A DNA stretch of 64,000 nucleotides, taken from contig CP036432.1 of the NCBI GenBank assembly GCA_007753675.1, positions 3,632,394 to 3,696,393 of the forward strand, read 5' to 3'. How positions within the stretch are numbered: the first letter of the stretch is position 1; every line of letters starts with the position of its first letter. The notes beneath the pieces are model-generated. The model was not told the DNA's origin and did not search any database. It saw only the letters and a program-made list of their open reading frames with translations. Source of the stretch: Stieleria magnilauensis (GTDB lineage: Bacteria > Planctomycetota > Planctomycetia > Pirellulales > Pirellulaceae). Below, piece after piece: positions 27,895 through 36,065 of the stretch. The translations under genes were made by a program, and so were the position numbers.

Positions 27895-28521
27895 TCAGTG
27901 TTTTTGCTCACCGTGACCATGTGTAGCGTGATCGTGACCTTCAAGCGTTCCGGCCTTGATCAGCTTTTGAGCCTTCGCAAGGGTCCCTGCTGGATCAGCT
28001 TGTGCTTTCTTGGTGCATCCGCCGCAGCAGAGGTAAACCGGCTTGCCATCAATCTCAAGCTTCAGCGGTGCGCCCATGGAGCCGAGGAAGCTGGTGTTGG
28101 CAACGGCACAGTACTTCTGTGCTTCCACTGCCATTCGTTCGTTCATGGGCAGCTTGGCGAGTGTGGCGGTTGAATCACGTAACTTCATGACGGTTTTGAC
28201 CGTCTTCGCTCCGCCCTTCTTCGCATCCTCGACGCAAGCCTTGCAACATAGGAAGACTGGCTTGCCTTCGATCATGACCTTGAGCGGCGTGCCCATCGAA
28301 CCGAGACGGTCGTAGGTCATGATGGGGCAGAATCGTTGTTCCTTCGCGAGCTTCTGGTCAGCAGCCGGAAGTGTGGAAAGGGCGCCCTCGATCTTCTTCT
28401 CGGCCTTCTTCATCGCTTCGTGATCGTGGCCTTCGTGGGCAAGAGCGTTCACAGAAACGAGGCTGCTAGCAATCAGTCCGAGGGCCAGCGAGAACAACAG
28501 GGGTGATCGTTTGATCGACAT
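27895..28521 (-). CDS. Secreted protein with two CCxGC (YHS/TRASH-like) metal-binding repeats
   Basis: ATG 28521 has AAGGA about 9 nt upstream and gives a signal peptide (MSIKRSPLLFSLALGLIASS ... ALA) followed by HEGHDHE. Two repeats follow: one with CPIMTYDRLGSMGTP and GKPVFLCCKAC, one with CAVANTSFLGSMGAP and GKPVYLCCGGC. The layout, a first Cys, about 25 residues, then CCxxC, resembles YHS/TRASH metal-binding domains but is a distinct variant. The C-terminus is His-rich (GHDHATHGHGEQKH). Related proteins in the window have one (32449) and four (55573) repeats. It is transcribed from regulon promoter site A and ends at a strong terminator. Likely a periplasmic copper-binding protein. Confidence 0.85.
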   Translation of the reverse strand: MSIKRSPLLFSLALGLIASSLVSVNALAHEGHDHEAMKKAEKKIEGALSTLPAADQKLAKEQRFCPIMTYDRLGSMGTPLKVMIEGKPVFLCCKACVEDAKKGGAKTVKTVMKLRDSTATLAKLPMNERMAVEAQKYCAVANTSFLGSMGAPLKLEIDGKPVYLCCGGCTKKAQADPAGTLAKAQKLIKAGTLEGHDHATHGHGEQKH

Positions 28522-28630
28522 TCGGAGAATCCTTCGATTCAGGGTTGGGAAACCAATTCTTTCGCTTTGCAGTTCGTCAGGCGATTCTCTCACCAGCAAC
28601 CGCAACGCGAAAACGTTGTACGTTGCCCGC

Positions 28631-28662
28631 TTAGATGCTCGTGGCTTCCTAATCCTTCACGA
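28631..28662 (-). promoter_or_regulatory. Bipartite regulon promoter, site A
   Basis: On the minus strand TCGTGAAG, 16 nt, then GCATCTAA. The -10 box ends 110 nt before the ATG of the two-repeat CCxGC gene. Confidence 0.85.
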
Positions 28663-28776
28663 AGATTCGGAATCTTTTGGACAATCGAGAAAGTCTGCCA
28701 AATCCCAGTTTTTCGCTGACTTTGGCACAGCGAATCGATGCCTGAAAGCCTCAGCGAGCTGACTTACTCTGGTTTT

Positions 28777-28808
28777 TCGTGAAGGATGCGATGGTTCGCG
28801 GCATCCAA
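28777..28808 (+). promoter_or_regulatory. Bipartite regulon promoter, site F
   Basis: TCGTGAAG (28777-28784), 16 nt, GCATCCAA (28801-28808). It lies 48 nt upstream of the secreted Cys/Pro-rich gene and is divergent from site A. Confidence 0.85.
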
Positions 28809-28855
28809 GCGGCCATGTGAGTTCACGATTCCCAAAACCCACCAGAGAGATTTTG

Positions 28856-29473
28856 ATGATGAAAACGTTCATTGCAGCAACCGCGTTGGCCGGATTGATC
28901 GGTGTTCCTGCTCAAGCCCAAGCCGGTTGCGGCTGCTCGGGCAACGCTCAGGGGGGGATTGCTGCTGCGCCGATCACCGCCATACCGGGTTCTCCGTATG
29001 GCGTTGGGGCGTCGTACTACGCTGGCGGCTACCAAACCGCGGCACCGAGCTACCAACCAGCGATGAGTTATCAGCCAGCTCCAGTCTATTCCAACAGGCC
29101 GACTCATCTTGCCGCTCCGTATTCGGCAGCCCCCATCCGAACACAGATGGCTTTCCCGGCCCAAACTTCGTCGCCTCAACCTTTCGCAAGTGTGCCCATT
29201 GCCGGAAACGGATCGAGTTGTTGTGCCAATGGCGGATCAAACTGCTGTCAAACCCAGGCTGGCGTTGCACCGGTATCCGCACCGTCGTCAATCCCCACGA
29301 CGCTTCGGCTAAGCACGTCGGGCGATTCCGCCTTGCAAACGCAGAGTGCCACACCTTCGAGCAACCATGTATCCCCGAGCAGCCAGGCACCACCGATGCC
29401 AATGCCGAATGCCGCCCCGGCAACCCAATCGGCACCTGCTGTGGCTGATCCACACGCCGGTCATCAGCACTGA
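28856..29473 (+). CDS. Secreted Pro/Ser/Tyr-rich protein with Cys pairs
   Basis: The double ATG at 28856/28859 is followed by a signal peptide (MKTFIAATALAGLIGVPAQA) and then CGCSG. The mature part is low complexity (Pro, Ser, Ala, Tyr) with a central SSCCANGGSNCCQ and a His-containing end (DPHAGHQH). The Cys pairs and His tail suggest metal binding; no family is recognised. Regulon promoter site F precedes it. The upstream in-frame start at 28817 would hide the signal peptide and is rejected. Confidence 0.75.
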   Translation: MMKTFIAATALAGLIGVPAQAQAGCGCSGNAQGGIAAAPITAIPGSPYGVGASYYAGGYQTAAPSYQPAMSYQPAPVYSNRPTHLAAPYSAAPIRTQMAFPAQTSSPQPFASVPIAGNGSSCCANGGSNCCQTQAGVAPVSAPSSIPTTLRLSTSGDSALQTQSATPSSNHVSPSSQAPPMPMPNAAPATQSAPAVADPHAGHQH

Positions 29474-29550
29474 TGGTCAACCGGTGTCGAGCGGAGTTCA
29501 CAACGCTGAGCGGAACGGCAAAGCAATGAACTTCGTTTGGCATCAATCGC

Positions 29551-30735
29551 ATGAACGAATCTGCAAGCTCGAAATCAATCGTCGCCTCGAATCACATCCC
29601 GGAATTGGATGGGGTTCGGGGTTTGGCGATTCTGGCCGTGACGCTCTACCGTTTCAGTCGCGACACCCCGACCGACACACGACTGGGGGCGGTTCTGCAT
29701 GATGCGTTGACGTTAGGCAGTCGGGGCGTCGAACTGTTCTTTGTTCTATCCGGATTCCTGATTACCGGCGTGTTGCTGGACGCGAAGTCCAGCCCCCACC
29801 GGTATCGGAACTTCTTTGCCAGGCGAAGTCTACGGATTTTCCCGCTTTACTTCACGGCTCTCGCCCTCTTCGTCGTGATCCTGCCCTGGGTTCTAGGAAG
29901 CCGTGCCCCGTTCACGCAAGCGACCGAGCAACAGTTCTACCTGTGGACCTACCTCAGCAACATTCGCATGAGTTGGATGGGGGAGTGGAACTTTGGACGA
30001 CTCGATCATTTTTGGTCGCTCGCCGTAGAGGAGCATTTCTATCTGATTTGGCCGTGGATCATTTTCACAGTCCCTGATCGTTGGTTATTGCGTGTCACGG
30101 GAATTGGATTCGTGGCTTGTGCTGCCAGTCGAATCGTCTTTGCGGCGTGGAGCGATAACGATGTCGCGCCGGACGTTTTCAGCTTCTTTCGATTTGACGC
30201 CATGTTGATCGGTGCGATGTTGGTGATTTACCGGCGGTCGCAGCCGACCACTCGATCGCCGGTGCAAAGCATTCGTGTTTTGCGAACCCTACTAATTTTG
30301 AGTTTTGTTGCCACGTTGGCGGTTGCTCTTTTCAATCGACGTCTACTGACGGTCGCTGAAACCGCATTTCCGGTCTCGTTTGCGTTGTTGATCGCCGTTG
30401 TTCTGCGGCCAGAAAGCCAAAACAATCTTGCTCGCGTGTTTCGCTGGAGTTGGCTGCGATCGCTGGGGAAATACAGCTACGCGATGTATGTGTTTCAAAG
30501 CCCGCTGATTCCGCTGGTTGCGCTGCCGCCGTTCTCGGCCAGCGCCTTCGATCGACTTGGTGGCGACGATTCCATAGTCGCGCATCTGATCTACATTGCG
30601 TTCATGTTCGTGCTGACGTATTGCGTCGCGGTTGCGAGTTGGCATCTACTCGAAAAGCACTGCTTGCGATGGAAGCGATACTTTCATTCGGAAAGCGAAA
30701 GCCGTCAACGCATTCAACGCCACAACCACAGGTAG
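29551..30735 (+). CDS. Membrane acyltransferase, OafA/YrhL (acyltransferase 3) family
   Basis: 394 residues with about ten membrane segments. The N-terminal signature PELDGVRGLAILAVTLYRF keeps the family layout, but the usual active-site His (VxxxH) is replaced: the motif reads VTLYRF. FFVLSGFLITG and RRSLRIFPLYF follow, and a SLAVEEHFYLIWP motif is present. It is a second, divergent relative of the gene at 3349. The role would be acylation of surface glycans. Loss of the His may mean altered activity. A REP-like element starts right after its stop. Confidence 0.85.
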   Translation: MNESASSKSIVASNHIPELDGVRGLAILAVTLYRFSRDTPTDTRLGAVLHDALTLGSRGVELFFVLSGFLITGVLLDAKSSPHRYRNFFARRSLRIFPLYFTALALFVVILPWVLGSRAPFTQATEQQFYLWTYLSNIRMSWMGEWNFGRLDHFWSLAVEEHFYLIWPWIIFTVPDRWLLRVTGIGFVACAASRIVFAAWSDNDVAPDVFSFFRFDAMLIGAMLVIYRRSQPTTRSPVQSIRVLRTLLILSFVATLAVALFNRRLLTVAETAFPVSFALLIAVVLRPESQNNLARVFRWSWLRSLGKYSYAMYVFQSPLIPLVALPPFSASAFDRLGGDDSIVAHLIYIAFMFVLTYCVAVASWHLLEKHCLRWKRYFHSESESRQRIQRHNHR

Positions 30736-30811
30736 GTAGCGGAAGCCGCCAAGGCCTTCGGGTCCGTTCGGAATCTCGCCAGGTGTCCGAAACTCTTGGC
30801 GAGTTCCGCGA
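30736..30811. repeat. REP-like palindromic element
   Basis: Begins GTAGCGGAAGCCGCCAAGGC and ends GAGTTCCGCGAC. The outer arms pair as in the element at 27077, with one mismatch. It fills the gap between the acyltransferase and the convergent anti-sigma gene. Confidence 0.65.
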
Positions 30812-30824
30812 CGAGCGGGAGCGC

Positions 30825-31853
30825 CTAATTCATCGCCAGCATCTGATCGAGTTCTTCCAGGTCTTGCAAGCCAAAGGCGGTGAGCCGACCGCCTGCCGCC
30901 TGCCAACTGACGGCGAGTGCGTCGCCGTTCTTGCCGACCTTTAGCTCGTGCTTGCCGCGTTGGACAATCTGAGTGGGTGCGTCGCCGAATTTGACATCCT
31001 GTCCTCGACATTGCTCGACCACCAAGAACGTTGAACCGTCGGCCCGTCGGCATACCGCGGCAACGCAGTTGCATCTGCCCGGTCCACAAGTGCATTCGCC
31101 TTCGCTGCAATTGCACTGCGGCATTTCGAGAAGTTTTGTGGACACGAGCTTGACTGATGGTGGCAACATCGACTCGATCGATGGCCTTCGTCCGAAGCTG
31201 GCGACTACCTCGTCCATAGACGCCTCCTTACCGTTGTATCGGCTTGCCAGCGTCAGCATCGCCGCATCGGTGCCGACGGCGTGTTGATTTAGTGTGTCGA
31301 GCAGATCGACCACGGCTGCAACTTCCCCACCGTGTGCCGCATACTGATGGCCCCCTGCATGTTGATGTTCGGCAAGGCCGTGGCTTGCGGCAGCACCGTC
31401 AGAAGATGGTTTCGTCGTGTCTGATGCTGTGTTCTGCATCGAAGAAGTATCGTGGCTTGCAACTTGGATCGGAACGTCGTTTCGCCCGACGGTCCAAGCC
31501 AAAATCAAGACCGATGCGGCTAGCGAGCCGGCGATCACCATCGCGTCTCTGATCCACTTGGATCGACGATTGGTTCCTTCGGCTGCCGGTCGAGCGAGTT
31601 GCACCGTTGCGGCAGGCGACACAGGCTCGTCGGTTAATAGCTTCTCCTGGACCGCAGACCACGGCGGTGCTTCGCCGTGAACCGGAGTCCCAATCGCCAT
31701 ACTGACGGCCTCGAACCCGTCCAGTTCCGCTTGACAAGTCGCACAGGTTTGGACGTGCTGACGCACCTGCATCGCGGCCGGCTCAGAAAGCTCGCCGTCG
31801 AAGTAGCTTGAAAGTTGTTGTTGGACGCTGTTGCAATTCATGTTCTTTGCCAT
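30825..31853 (-). CDS. Anti-sigma factor (ZAS type) with a C-terminal cysteine cluster
   Basis: The N-terminus is a zinc anti-sigma domain (MNCNSVQQQLSSYFDGELSE then HVQTCATC, the HxxxCxxC site). A single membrane helix lies at about 98-116 (AMVIAGSLAASVLILAWTVG). The extracytoplasmic part has a His-rich stretch (HGLAEHQHAGGHQ) and, at residues 247-268, seven cysteines in 22 residues (CNC, CTC, CNC and a final C), a metallothionein-like cluster. No sigma gene is adjacent; the only intact ECF gene in the window is at 45743. Its own promoter (site B) belongs to the regulon, which suggests feedback. Metal binding to the cluster as the release signal is an inference. Confidence 0.85.
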   Translation of the reverse strand: MAKNMNCNSVQQQLSSYFDGELSEPAAMQVRQHVQTCATCQAELDGFEAVSMAIGTPVHGEAPPWSAVQEKLLTDEPVSPAATVQLARPAAEGTNRRSKWIRDAMVIAGSLAASVLILAWTVGRNDVPIQVASHDTSSMQNTASDTTKPSSDGAAASHGLAEHQHAGGHQYAAHGGEVAAVVDLLDTLNQHAVGTDAAMLTLASRYNGKEASMDEVVASFGRRPSIESMLPPSVKLVSTKLLEMPQCNCSEGECTCGPGRCNCVAAVCRRADGSTFLVVEQCRGQDVKFGDAPTQIVQRGKHELKVGKNGDALAVSWQAAGGRLTAFGLQDLEELDQMLAMN

Positions 31854-32188
31854 GCTTGGATCCCATCACTCTCTAAACTGCCCCGATTTAGATGTCGCGT
31901 TGAGACGGATTCTTCACGAATTCACGTGATTATTCGAGAAATCGTGTCCAATGTCGAGCTTGCCATCCACTAGTCATGCCGTTACACCAGATTCTGGCTC
32001 CAGGTGCCACACATGCGCCTCAACATGCTTATCATCGCTGTTGCGCCGATCCCAGCGACAAGCAGAACGAAGCGAACGGCTGACGGGTTTCACGCAGGGG
32101 GGACATAAAATCGGCCAACCGTCGTCGCTTCAATCGGGTAATAACGGTGTGTGTCAGTCAATCCAGACTGGCGAACCGTCAATTGACC
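31854..32188. other. Intergenic stretch with promoter site B, otherwise no gene
   Basis: Apart from the promoter at 31888-31919 I see no supported gene. A short minus-strand frame reading HVEAHVWHLEPESGVTA may be a residue of a lost transporter gene, but it is too short to call. Confidence 0.45.
31888..31919 (-). promoter_or_regulatory. Bipartite regulon promoter, site B (anti-sigma gene)
   Basis: On the minus strand TCGTGAAG, 16 nt, then ACATCTAA. It lies 35 nt before the anti-sigma ATG. Confidence 0.8.
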
Positions 32189-32317
32189 TCAGTGGCTATG
32201 ACCATAGTGCCCATCCGAACCGCCATAGCCACCGCCACCGGAGGCGGCACAGCCGATTGCGGTGACGGCCATCACCAATGCCAAGACCAGGAAACCGGCG
32301 CGTAGTACGTTTTTCAT
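32189..32317 (-). CDS. Tiny lipoprotein with His-containing tail (42 residues)
   Basis: The ATG at 32317 is preceded by AAGGA about 9 nt upstream. The product is a signal peptide with a lipobox-like end (VTAIGC at about 18-23), then a Gly-rich stretch (ASGGGGYGGSDG) and HYGHSH at the end. It was found by reading the strand, as it is shorter than usual gene-calling cut-offs. Regulon promoter site C lies 86 nt upstream. The tail resembles the His tail of the flavocytochrome at 34488. Probably a membrane-tethered periplasmic metal-binding peptide. Confidence 0.75.
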   Translation of the reverse strand: MKNVLRAGFLVLALVMAVTAIGCAASGGGGYGGSDGHYGHSH

Positions 32318-32402
32318 CTCATTCATCCTTGATCGAGAAAGTTTTCAAAGTTCAGACTGACGAGCCCCAGCAACGTTAGTGATCGCTGGCAACCGCAAAC
32401 TT

Positions 32403-32434
32403 TTGGATGCTTGACTGGCAAGCTTTCTTCACGA
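32403..32434 (-). promoter_or_regulatory. Bipartite regulon promoter, site C
   Basis: On the minus strand TCGTGAAG, 16 nt, then GCATCCAA. It precedes the 42-residue lipoprotein and lies just downstream of the neighbouring CCxGC gene's stop. Confidence 0.8.
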
Positions 32435-32448
32435 GATTCGAGAAATAT

Positions 32449-32898
32449 TCACTCGTTGCGAGCGATCGCGAAATATTTGGCAGGGTCGGCTTTTACCTTC
32501 TTCACGCAGCCGCGACAGCAAACATACAGAGTTTCCCCGCCAACGGTCACCGGAACGGGATTACCCATCGAACCCAGCGGCTCGCCCATCACCGGGCAAA
32601 GTTTGTGATTGATGACACCACCGGAGGCAGCCATTGGCTGCTGCACGGATGTCGAAGCCATCGCTTGGTGCGACATGTTTTGCTGGGGCATCGCCGCACC
32701 GCCAGGGGAACGGTAATCTGCCACGGCGGCATAACCTGCAGGACTAGGCGAGCTACCGCAGCCACCGCAGCCTCCTCCACCACAGCCCCCGCCGCCGGGC
32801 ATTCCCACGAGGGCGGTGCGATCTTTGGCACAGCCGGAAAAGACAAAGACCAGCGAAAGAGCGACTGGCCAGACCAACGGCTTCATTGCGTTTTTCAT
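32449..32898 (-). CDS. Lipoprotein with one CCxGC metal-binding repeat
   Basis: 149 residues. ATG 32898 has GAGGA 5-6 nt upstream. A signal peptide with lipobox FSGC is followed by a Gly/Cys stretch (GGGGCGGGGCGGCG), a Met/Gln/Ser-rich linker and one repeat at the C-terminus: CPVMGEPLGSMGNP, GETLYVCCRGC, KADPAKYFA. The repeat is close to those of the four-repeat protein at 55573. A periplasmic, membrane-anchored Cu(I)-binding role is likely. Promoter site D precedes it. Confidence 0.85.
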   Translation of the reverse strand: MKNAMKPLVWPVALSLVFVFSGCAKDRTALVGMPGGGGCGGGGCGGCGSSPSPAGYAAVADYRSPGGAAMPQQNMSHQAMASTSVQQPMAASGGVINHKLCPVMGEPLGSMGNPVPVTVGGETLYVCCRGCVKKVKADPAKYFAIARNE

Positions 32899-32944
32899 GA
32901 TTTCCTCGAATCCTTGAGGAGGTAGTGGTTAGTAGACTGCTCGG

Positions 32945-32976
32945 TTAGATGCCGCTGCTCGCCGAATCCTTCACGA
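32945..32976 (-). promoter_or_regulatory. Bipartite regulon promoter, site D
   Basis: On the minus strand TCGTGAAG, 16 nt, then GCATCTAA. The -10 box ends 47 nt before the lipoprotein ATG. Confidence 0.85.
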
Positions 32977-32987
32977 AAAAAGAAGAA

Positions 32988-33053
32988 AGTGAGGAATAGG
33001 GAGTAAGGAGTTTGGTTCGCCAACTTCCCAACTCCTCACCCCCAACTCCTCCC
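32988..33053. repeat. Heptamer repeat element, sense-spacer-inverted
   Basis: Sense units (AGTGAGG, AGTAAGG) at 32988-33011 and inverted units (ACTCCTC, ACCCCCA, ACTCCTC) at 33025-33053, so the element can fold on itself. Confidence 0.75.
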
Positions 33054-33105
33054 ATCGCCCGCTTCAACGCTGGCGGCGTGATCAACGTGGTCACGAGTAA
33101 GGCAA

Positions 33106-34362
33106 TTAGCGAAAGGGCATTTCAACGATGGGCTCGTGTTCCGCTGCTGGGCTGATTTCCTTCGCCCGTTCGGCTCGGACGGCGTACCATTTCGCGACCG
33201 GATATGCGGTCAATCCATGGCAAAAGACACTCAGTGCGACCGTCGCCATTGCGATCGCAAAGATGTCTTGCCGGGCGGGAACCTCAATTTCCTGGAGCAG
33301 CACCAAGGCGAACACGATTGATGCGACACCACGGGGACCGAACCATCCGACAAACAAACGTGTTTCCCCACGCAATCGAGTACCGACAAGACTGATCGCC
33401 ACCGGCAACATCCGTAACACTGTCAGCGCCAGAATTGCGAAGAGCATCCCGGTGAATGTGAGATTCGTGTAGGCCAGCGGCAATAGGACAGCACCAAAGA
33501 CAAAGAAGATTAACAGAGTGAGCAACTGCCCTTCCGCCTCCGCAAACTCATGGATGGCGAGGCAAATTGATCGAGAGACGTTCCCGACAGTCAGTCCCGC
33601 ACAGAAGGCCGCGATAAAGCCGTTCCCGCCGACTGACTCCGCCGTTCCGTAGGCAACCAATGCCAGAGCGATGGTTGTCAGTTCGAGAAAAGAATGGCTT
33701 ACCCACTCGCGAATCGCCGAACGTTCAATCAGTTTTCCGCCGATGTAGCCAACTCCGATACCGACCAGTGGTCCAAGTCCGATTTGCATCGCGGCGAACT
33801 GTACCCAATAGGCCGTCGTTTCCAAATGCTCAGCGACACGTGCACCACACAAGAAGATCAAGAACAACGGCAGACACAACCCATCGTTCAACCCACTTTC
33901 GACGCTGATTGCTTGACGAATGCGCGTCGGAACCAGTTTGTTCGTCACGACAGAATGTGCCAATGCTGCATCGGTTGGAGCAACAATCGCGGCCAATACT
34001 GCGGCTTGCCAAAACCCAAACTCAGGGAACAACCACCAAGCAGCGATCGTTCCAACCAACATGCAAAGCGGTAGACCAATCGTCAACAATCGAATAGGCA
34101 AATCGTGTTCACGGCGAAGTAGCTTTAAGTCAATGCGAGATGCATCCGTGAACAGCACTACGATCAAAGTCAATTCCGCCAGGAGATGGATGGCGTCATG
34201 TTCCAACCGGAATTCGAGTACGCCAAATCCGGCATCGCCAACCAGCAGTCCGAATGAAACGAAAACGATCGGAGCCGTGATGACGCTCTGCCGTAATCGC
34301 GCCGACACAAGGCTGTAAAGAATGATTGCCAGCGAGACAATTGTGACGGAAGTTGTATCCAT
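33106..34362 (-). CDS. Sodium/proton antiporter, CPA1 (NhaP) type
   Basis: About 418 residues from ATG 34362 (the frame runs 7 codons further to a TTG) with 12 or so membrane helices. It has the CPA1 core: ELTLIVVLFTDASRID, AAIVAPTDAALAHSVV and SVESGLNDGLCLPLFLI, the last containing the ND transport residues. It would exchange Na+ or K+ for protons across the inner membrane. It lies among metal genes, but no regulon promoter was found upstream. The C-terminus is a short soluble tail. Confidence 0.88.
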   Translation of the reverse strand: MDTTSVTIVSLAIILYSLVSARLRQSVITAPIVFVSFGLLVGDAGFGVLEFRLEHDAIHLLAELTLIVVLFTDASRIDLKLLRREHDLPIRLLTIGLPLCMLVGTIAAWWLFPEFGFWQAAVLAAIVAPTDAALAHSVVTNKLVPTRIRQAISVESGLNDGLCLPLFLIFLCGARVAEHLETTAYWVQFAAMQIGLGPLVGIGVGYIGGKLIERSAIREWVSHSFLELTTIALALVAYGTAESVGGNGFIAAFCAGLTVGNVSRSICLAIHEFAEAEGQLLTLLIFFVFGAVLLPLAYTNLTFTGMLFAILALTVLRMLPVAISLVGTRLRGETRLFVGWFGPRGVASIVFALVLLQEIEVPARQDIFAIAMATVALSVFCHGLTAYPVAKWYAVRAERAKEISPAAEHEPIVEMPFR

Positions 34363-34487
34363 GAAAAATGATTTTTCTCGCAAACCAACAAATCACAAAT
34401 CAGCTCTCGTGAGGAGCAACCAAGCTAACTTGCCAATACGTTAGTCCGTAGCCACCTATATCGAGTAGTAGTTCTAATTCAATTGAC

Positions 34488-35963
34488 TCAGTGGCTGTGA
34501 TGACTGTGAGAATGTTCGTGTCCGTCGCCAGAGGCTTCGCTGCCTCCGGCACGTATGCCAGCCACCGTAACCGTAACAACGACTGCGATGACGATTGCCA
34601 GTGCCGTCACCCATTTCCGAAAGATGCTTCTGGCACTCGTCGGTGCCGTGTCTTCCGTCAAGGAAAACGACTCGGTATGGATGTTGTGGCGTGGCACCTT
34701 GTGTTGCCGCAGGGCAGTGACGACCTTACTGGTCATCGCCGCAGGGCCGCACAAATAGAAGCCGGTTTTCATTAGCTCGCCGCCGAGCAAGCGGTTGAGC
34801 AACTTTCCATCAATGTGTCCGTGCTCTCCCGGCCACGGTTCTTTGGGTGTGGACAGGACATGTACGACCTGCAATGACGGTTGTTGTGTCGATTGCATCT
34901 CATCTAACTCGCTGCGAAACACGATGTCCGCTTCGGTCTTGTTGCCATAGATCAGTGTGACAGGACGCTCATCACCGATGTCTCGCATGTGACGAAGCAT
35001 GCTCATCAGCGGCGTGATGCCGATGCCGCCAGCGATGAACACGAGTTCGGATTCGTTCCGGTTCAAGGTGTAGGAAAAGCGACCAAAGTTGCCCTGCACA
35101 ATCGCTGTTTCGCCACTTTGAATCTTGCCGACTTGACTGGTGAAATCTCCCGAAGCTTTGATCGTGGATTCGACAAACCCGGTCAGTGTCGGGCTGGAGG
35201 AAATCGTGAAGTGGTGTTCCTCCGCAGGAACAACAGCGGAGTTTGGAAACGTCAAGAAGTGAAACTGACCCGGCAAATGGTTAGCTGTTTCACCCTCGGG
35301 CAACGCGAATCGCAACGTGCAAACATCAGGTGATTCCTGTCGAACGTCGTCAACGCGATATGGCTTGGACGCCAAGCGTCGCGGTCGGATGAGTCGATGC
35401 CAAACAAACGCGGCGATCGCTGCGCCGCCAAGCAGCACCCACAAAATCTGCATCGGCAATGCGGATAGATCACCGCCCGCGTACCAACTGTGGAGCAGCG
35501 CCAACGCGATGATCGCTATGGCCAGCGAATCATGAAAAACTCGCCACCGCTCAAAGCTGAGCCTCAACGATCGACGGAACACGGAGATCAATATGTGAAC
35601 GAGCAAGAGCAACAACGTCGTCTTACCAGCCCAGATGTACCAGGTCTGATCGAGACCGTAGAGCAGCTTCCAGTTCCCTTCGCCAAACGCTAGCAAGACG
35701 GGATGCACGAGCAATAGGGCGAGTGCGAACATGCCCATCGAGCGGTGAAAGATCATCACGCTATCGAGGCCAAAGTAGCGATTCGTTACTGGCAGCCGCG
35801 AGGCCAGGACAAACTGCATCAGCAGAACGCCGATTCCGATCAGGCCACTATTCTTCGCCACCTCGCTCCAAAGCGAATGGTCCGTTTGCGGGACCGCTAG
35901 CAAGGCGATCCAAACCGGTGCGGTCACGGTGAGCAAGTAGAGTGCGATGAGAGCGGTTTTCAT
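34488..35963 (-). CDS. Ferric-reductase-like flavocytochrome with His-rich tail
   Basis: 491 residues: an N-terminal membrane domain of six helices with the ferric-reductase His pairs (IFHRSMG ... LLVHPVLL, LLVHILIS, FHDSLAI ... LLHSWY), then an FAD domain (HHFTISSSP) and an NAD(P) domain (GGIGITPLMSM, YLCGPAAM). Unusually there is a further C-terminal membrane helix (about 450-470) and a tail GHEHSHSHHSH. It is the last gene of a four-gene electron-transfer operon. Likely role: moving electrons from NAD(P)H through haem b to a periplasmic acceptor such as Cu(II) or Fe(III). There is no ribosome site; a heptamer element abuts the ATG. Confidence 0.85.
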   Translation of the reverse strand: MKTALIALYLLTVTAPVWIALLAVPQTDHSLWSEVAKNSGLIGIGVLLMQFVLASRLPVTNRYFGLDSVMIFHRSMGMFALALLLVHPVLLAFGEGNWKLLYGLDQTWYIWAGKTTLLLLLVHILISVFRRSLRLSFERWRVFHDSLAIAIIALALLHSWYAGGDLSALPMQILWVLLGGAAIAAFVWHRLIRPRRLASKPYRVDDVRQESPDVCTLRFALPEGETANHLPGQFHFLTFPNSAVVPAEEHHFTISSSPTLTGFVESTIKASGDFTSQVGKIQSGETAIVQGNFGRFSYTLNRNESELVFIAGGIGITPLMSMLRHMRDIGDERPVTLIYGNKTEADIVFRSELDEMQSTQQPSLQVVHVLSTPKEPWPGEHGHIDGKLLNRLLGGELMKTGFYLCGPAAMTSKVVTALRQHKVPRHNIHTESFSLTEDTAPTSARSIFRKWVTALAIVIAVVVTVTVAGIRAGGSEASGDGHEHSHSHHSH

Positions 35964-35967
35964 TTTT

Positions 35968-36063
35968 AGTGGGGAGTGGGGAGTGAGGAGTGAGGAGTGA
36001 GGAGTTGGGAGTTGGGAGTTGGGGAATCAAACTCTTAACTCCCAACTCGTCACTCCCCCACTC
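35968..36063. repeat. Heptamer repeat element, longest regular copy
   Basis: AGTGGGG twice, AGTGAGG three times, AGTTGGG three times, a short spacer, then inverted ACTCTTA, ACTCCCA, ACTCGTC and ACTCCCC units. It separates the cytochrome and flavocytochrome genes. Confidence 0.9.
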
Positions 36064-36065
36064 TA

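Noticed and set aside
31970..32060. Minus-strand frame with HVEAHVWHLEPESGVTA, reminiscent of the end of a cation diffusion facilitator
   Set aside because: It is too short, and the resemblance is too weak, to call a pseudogene.
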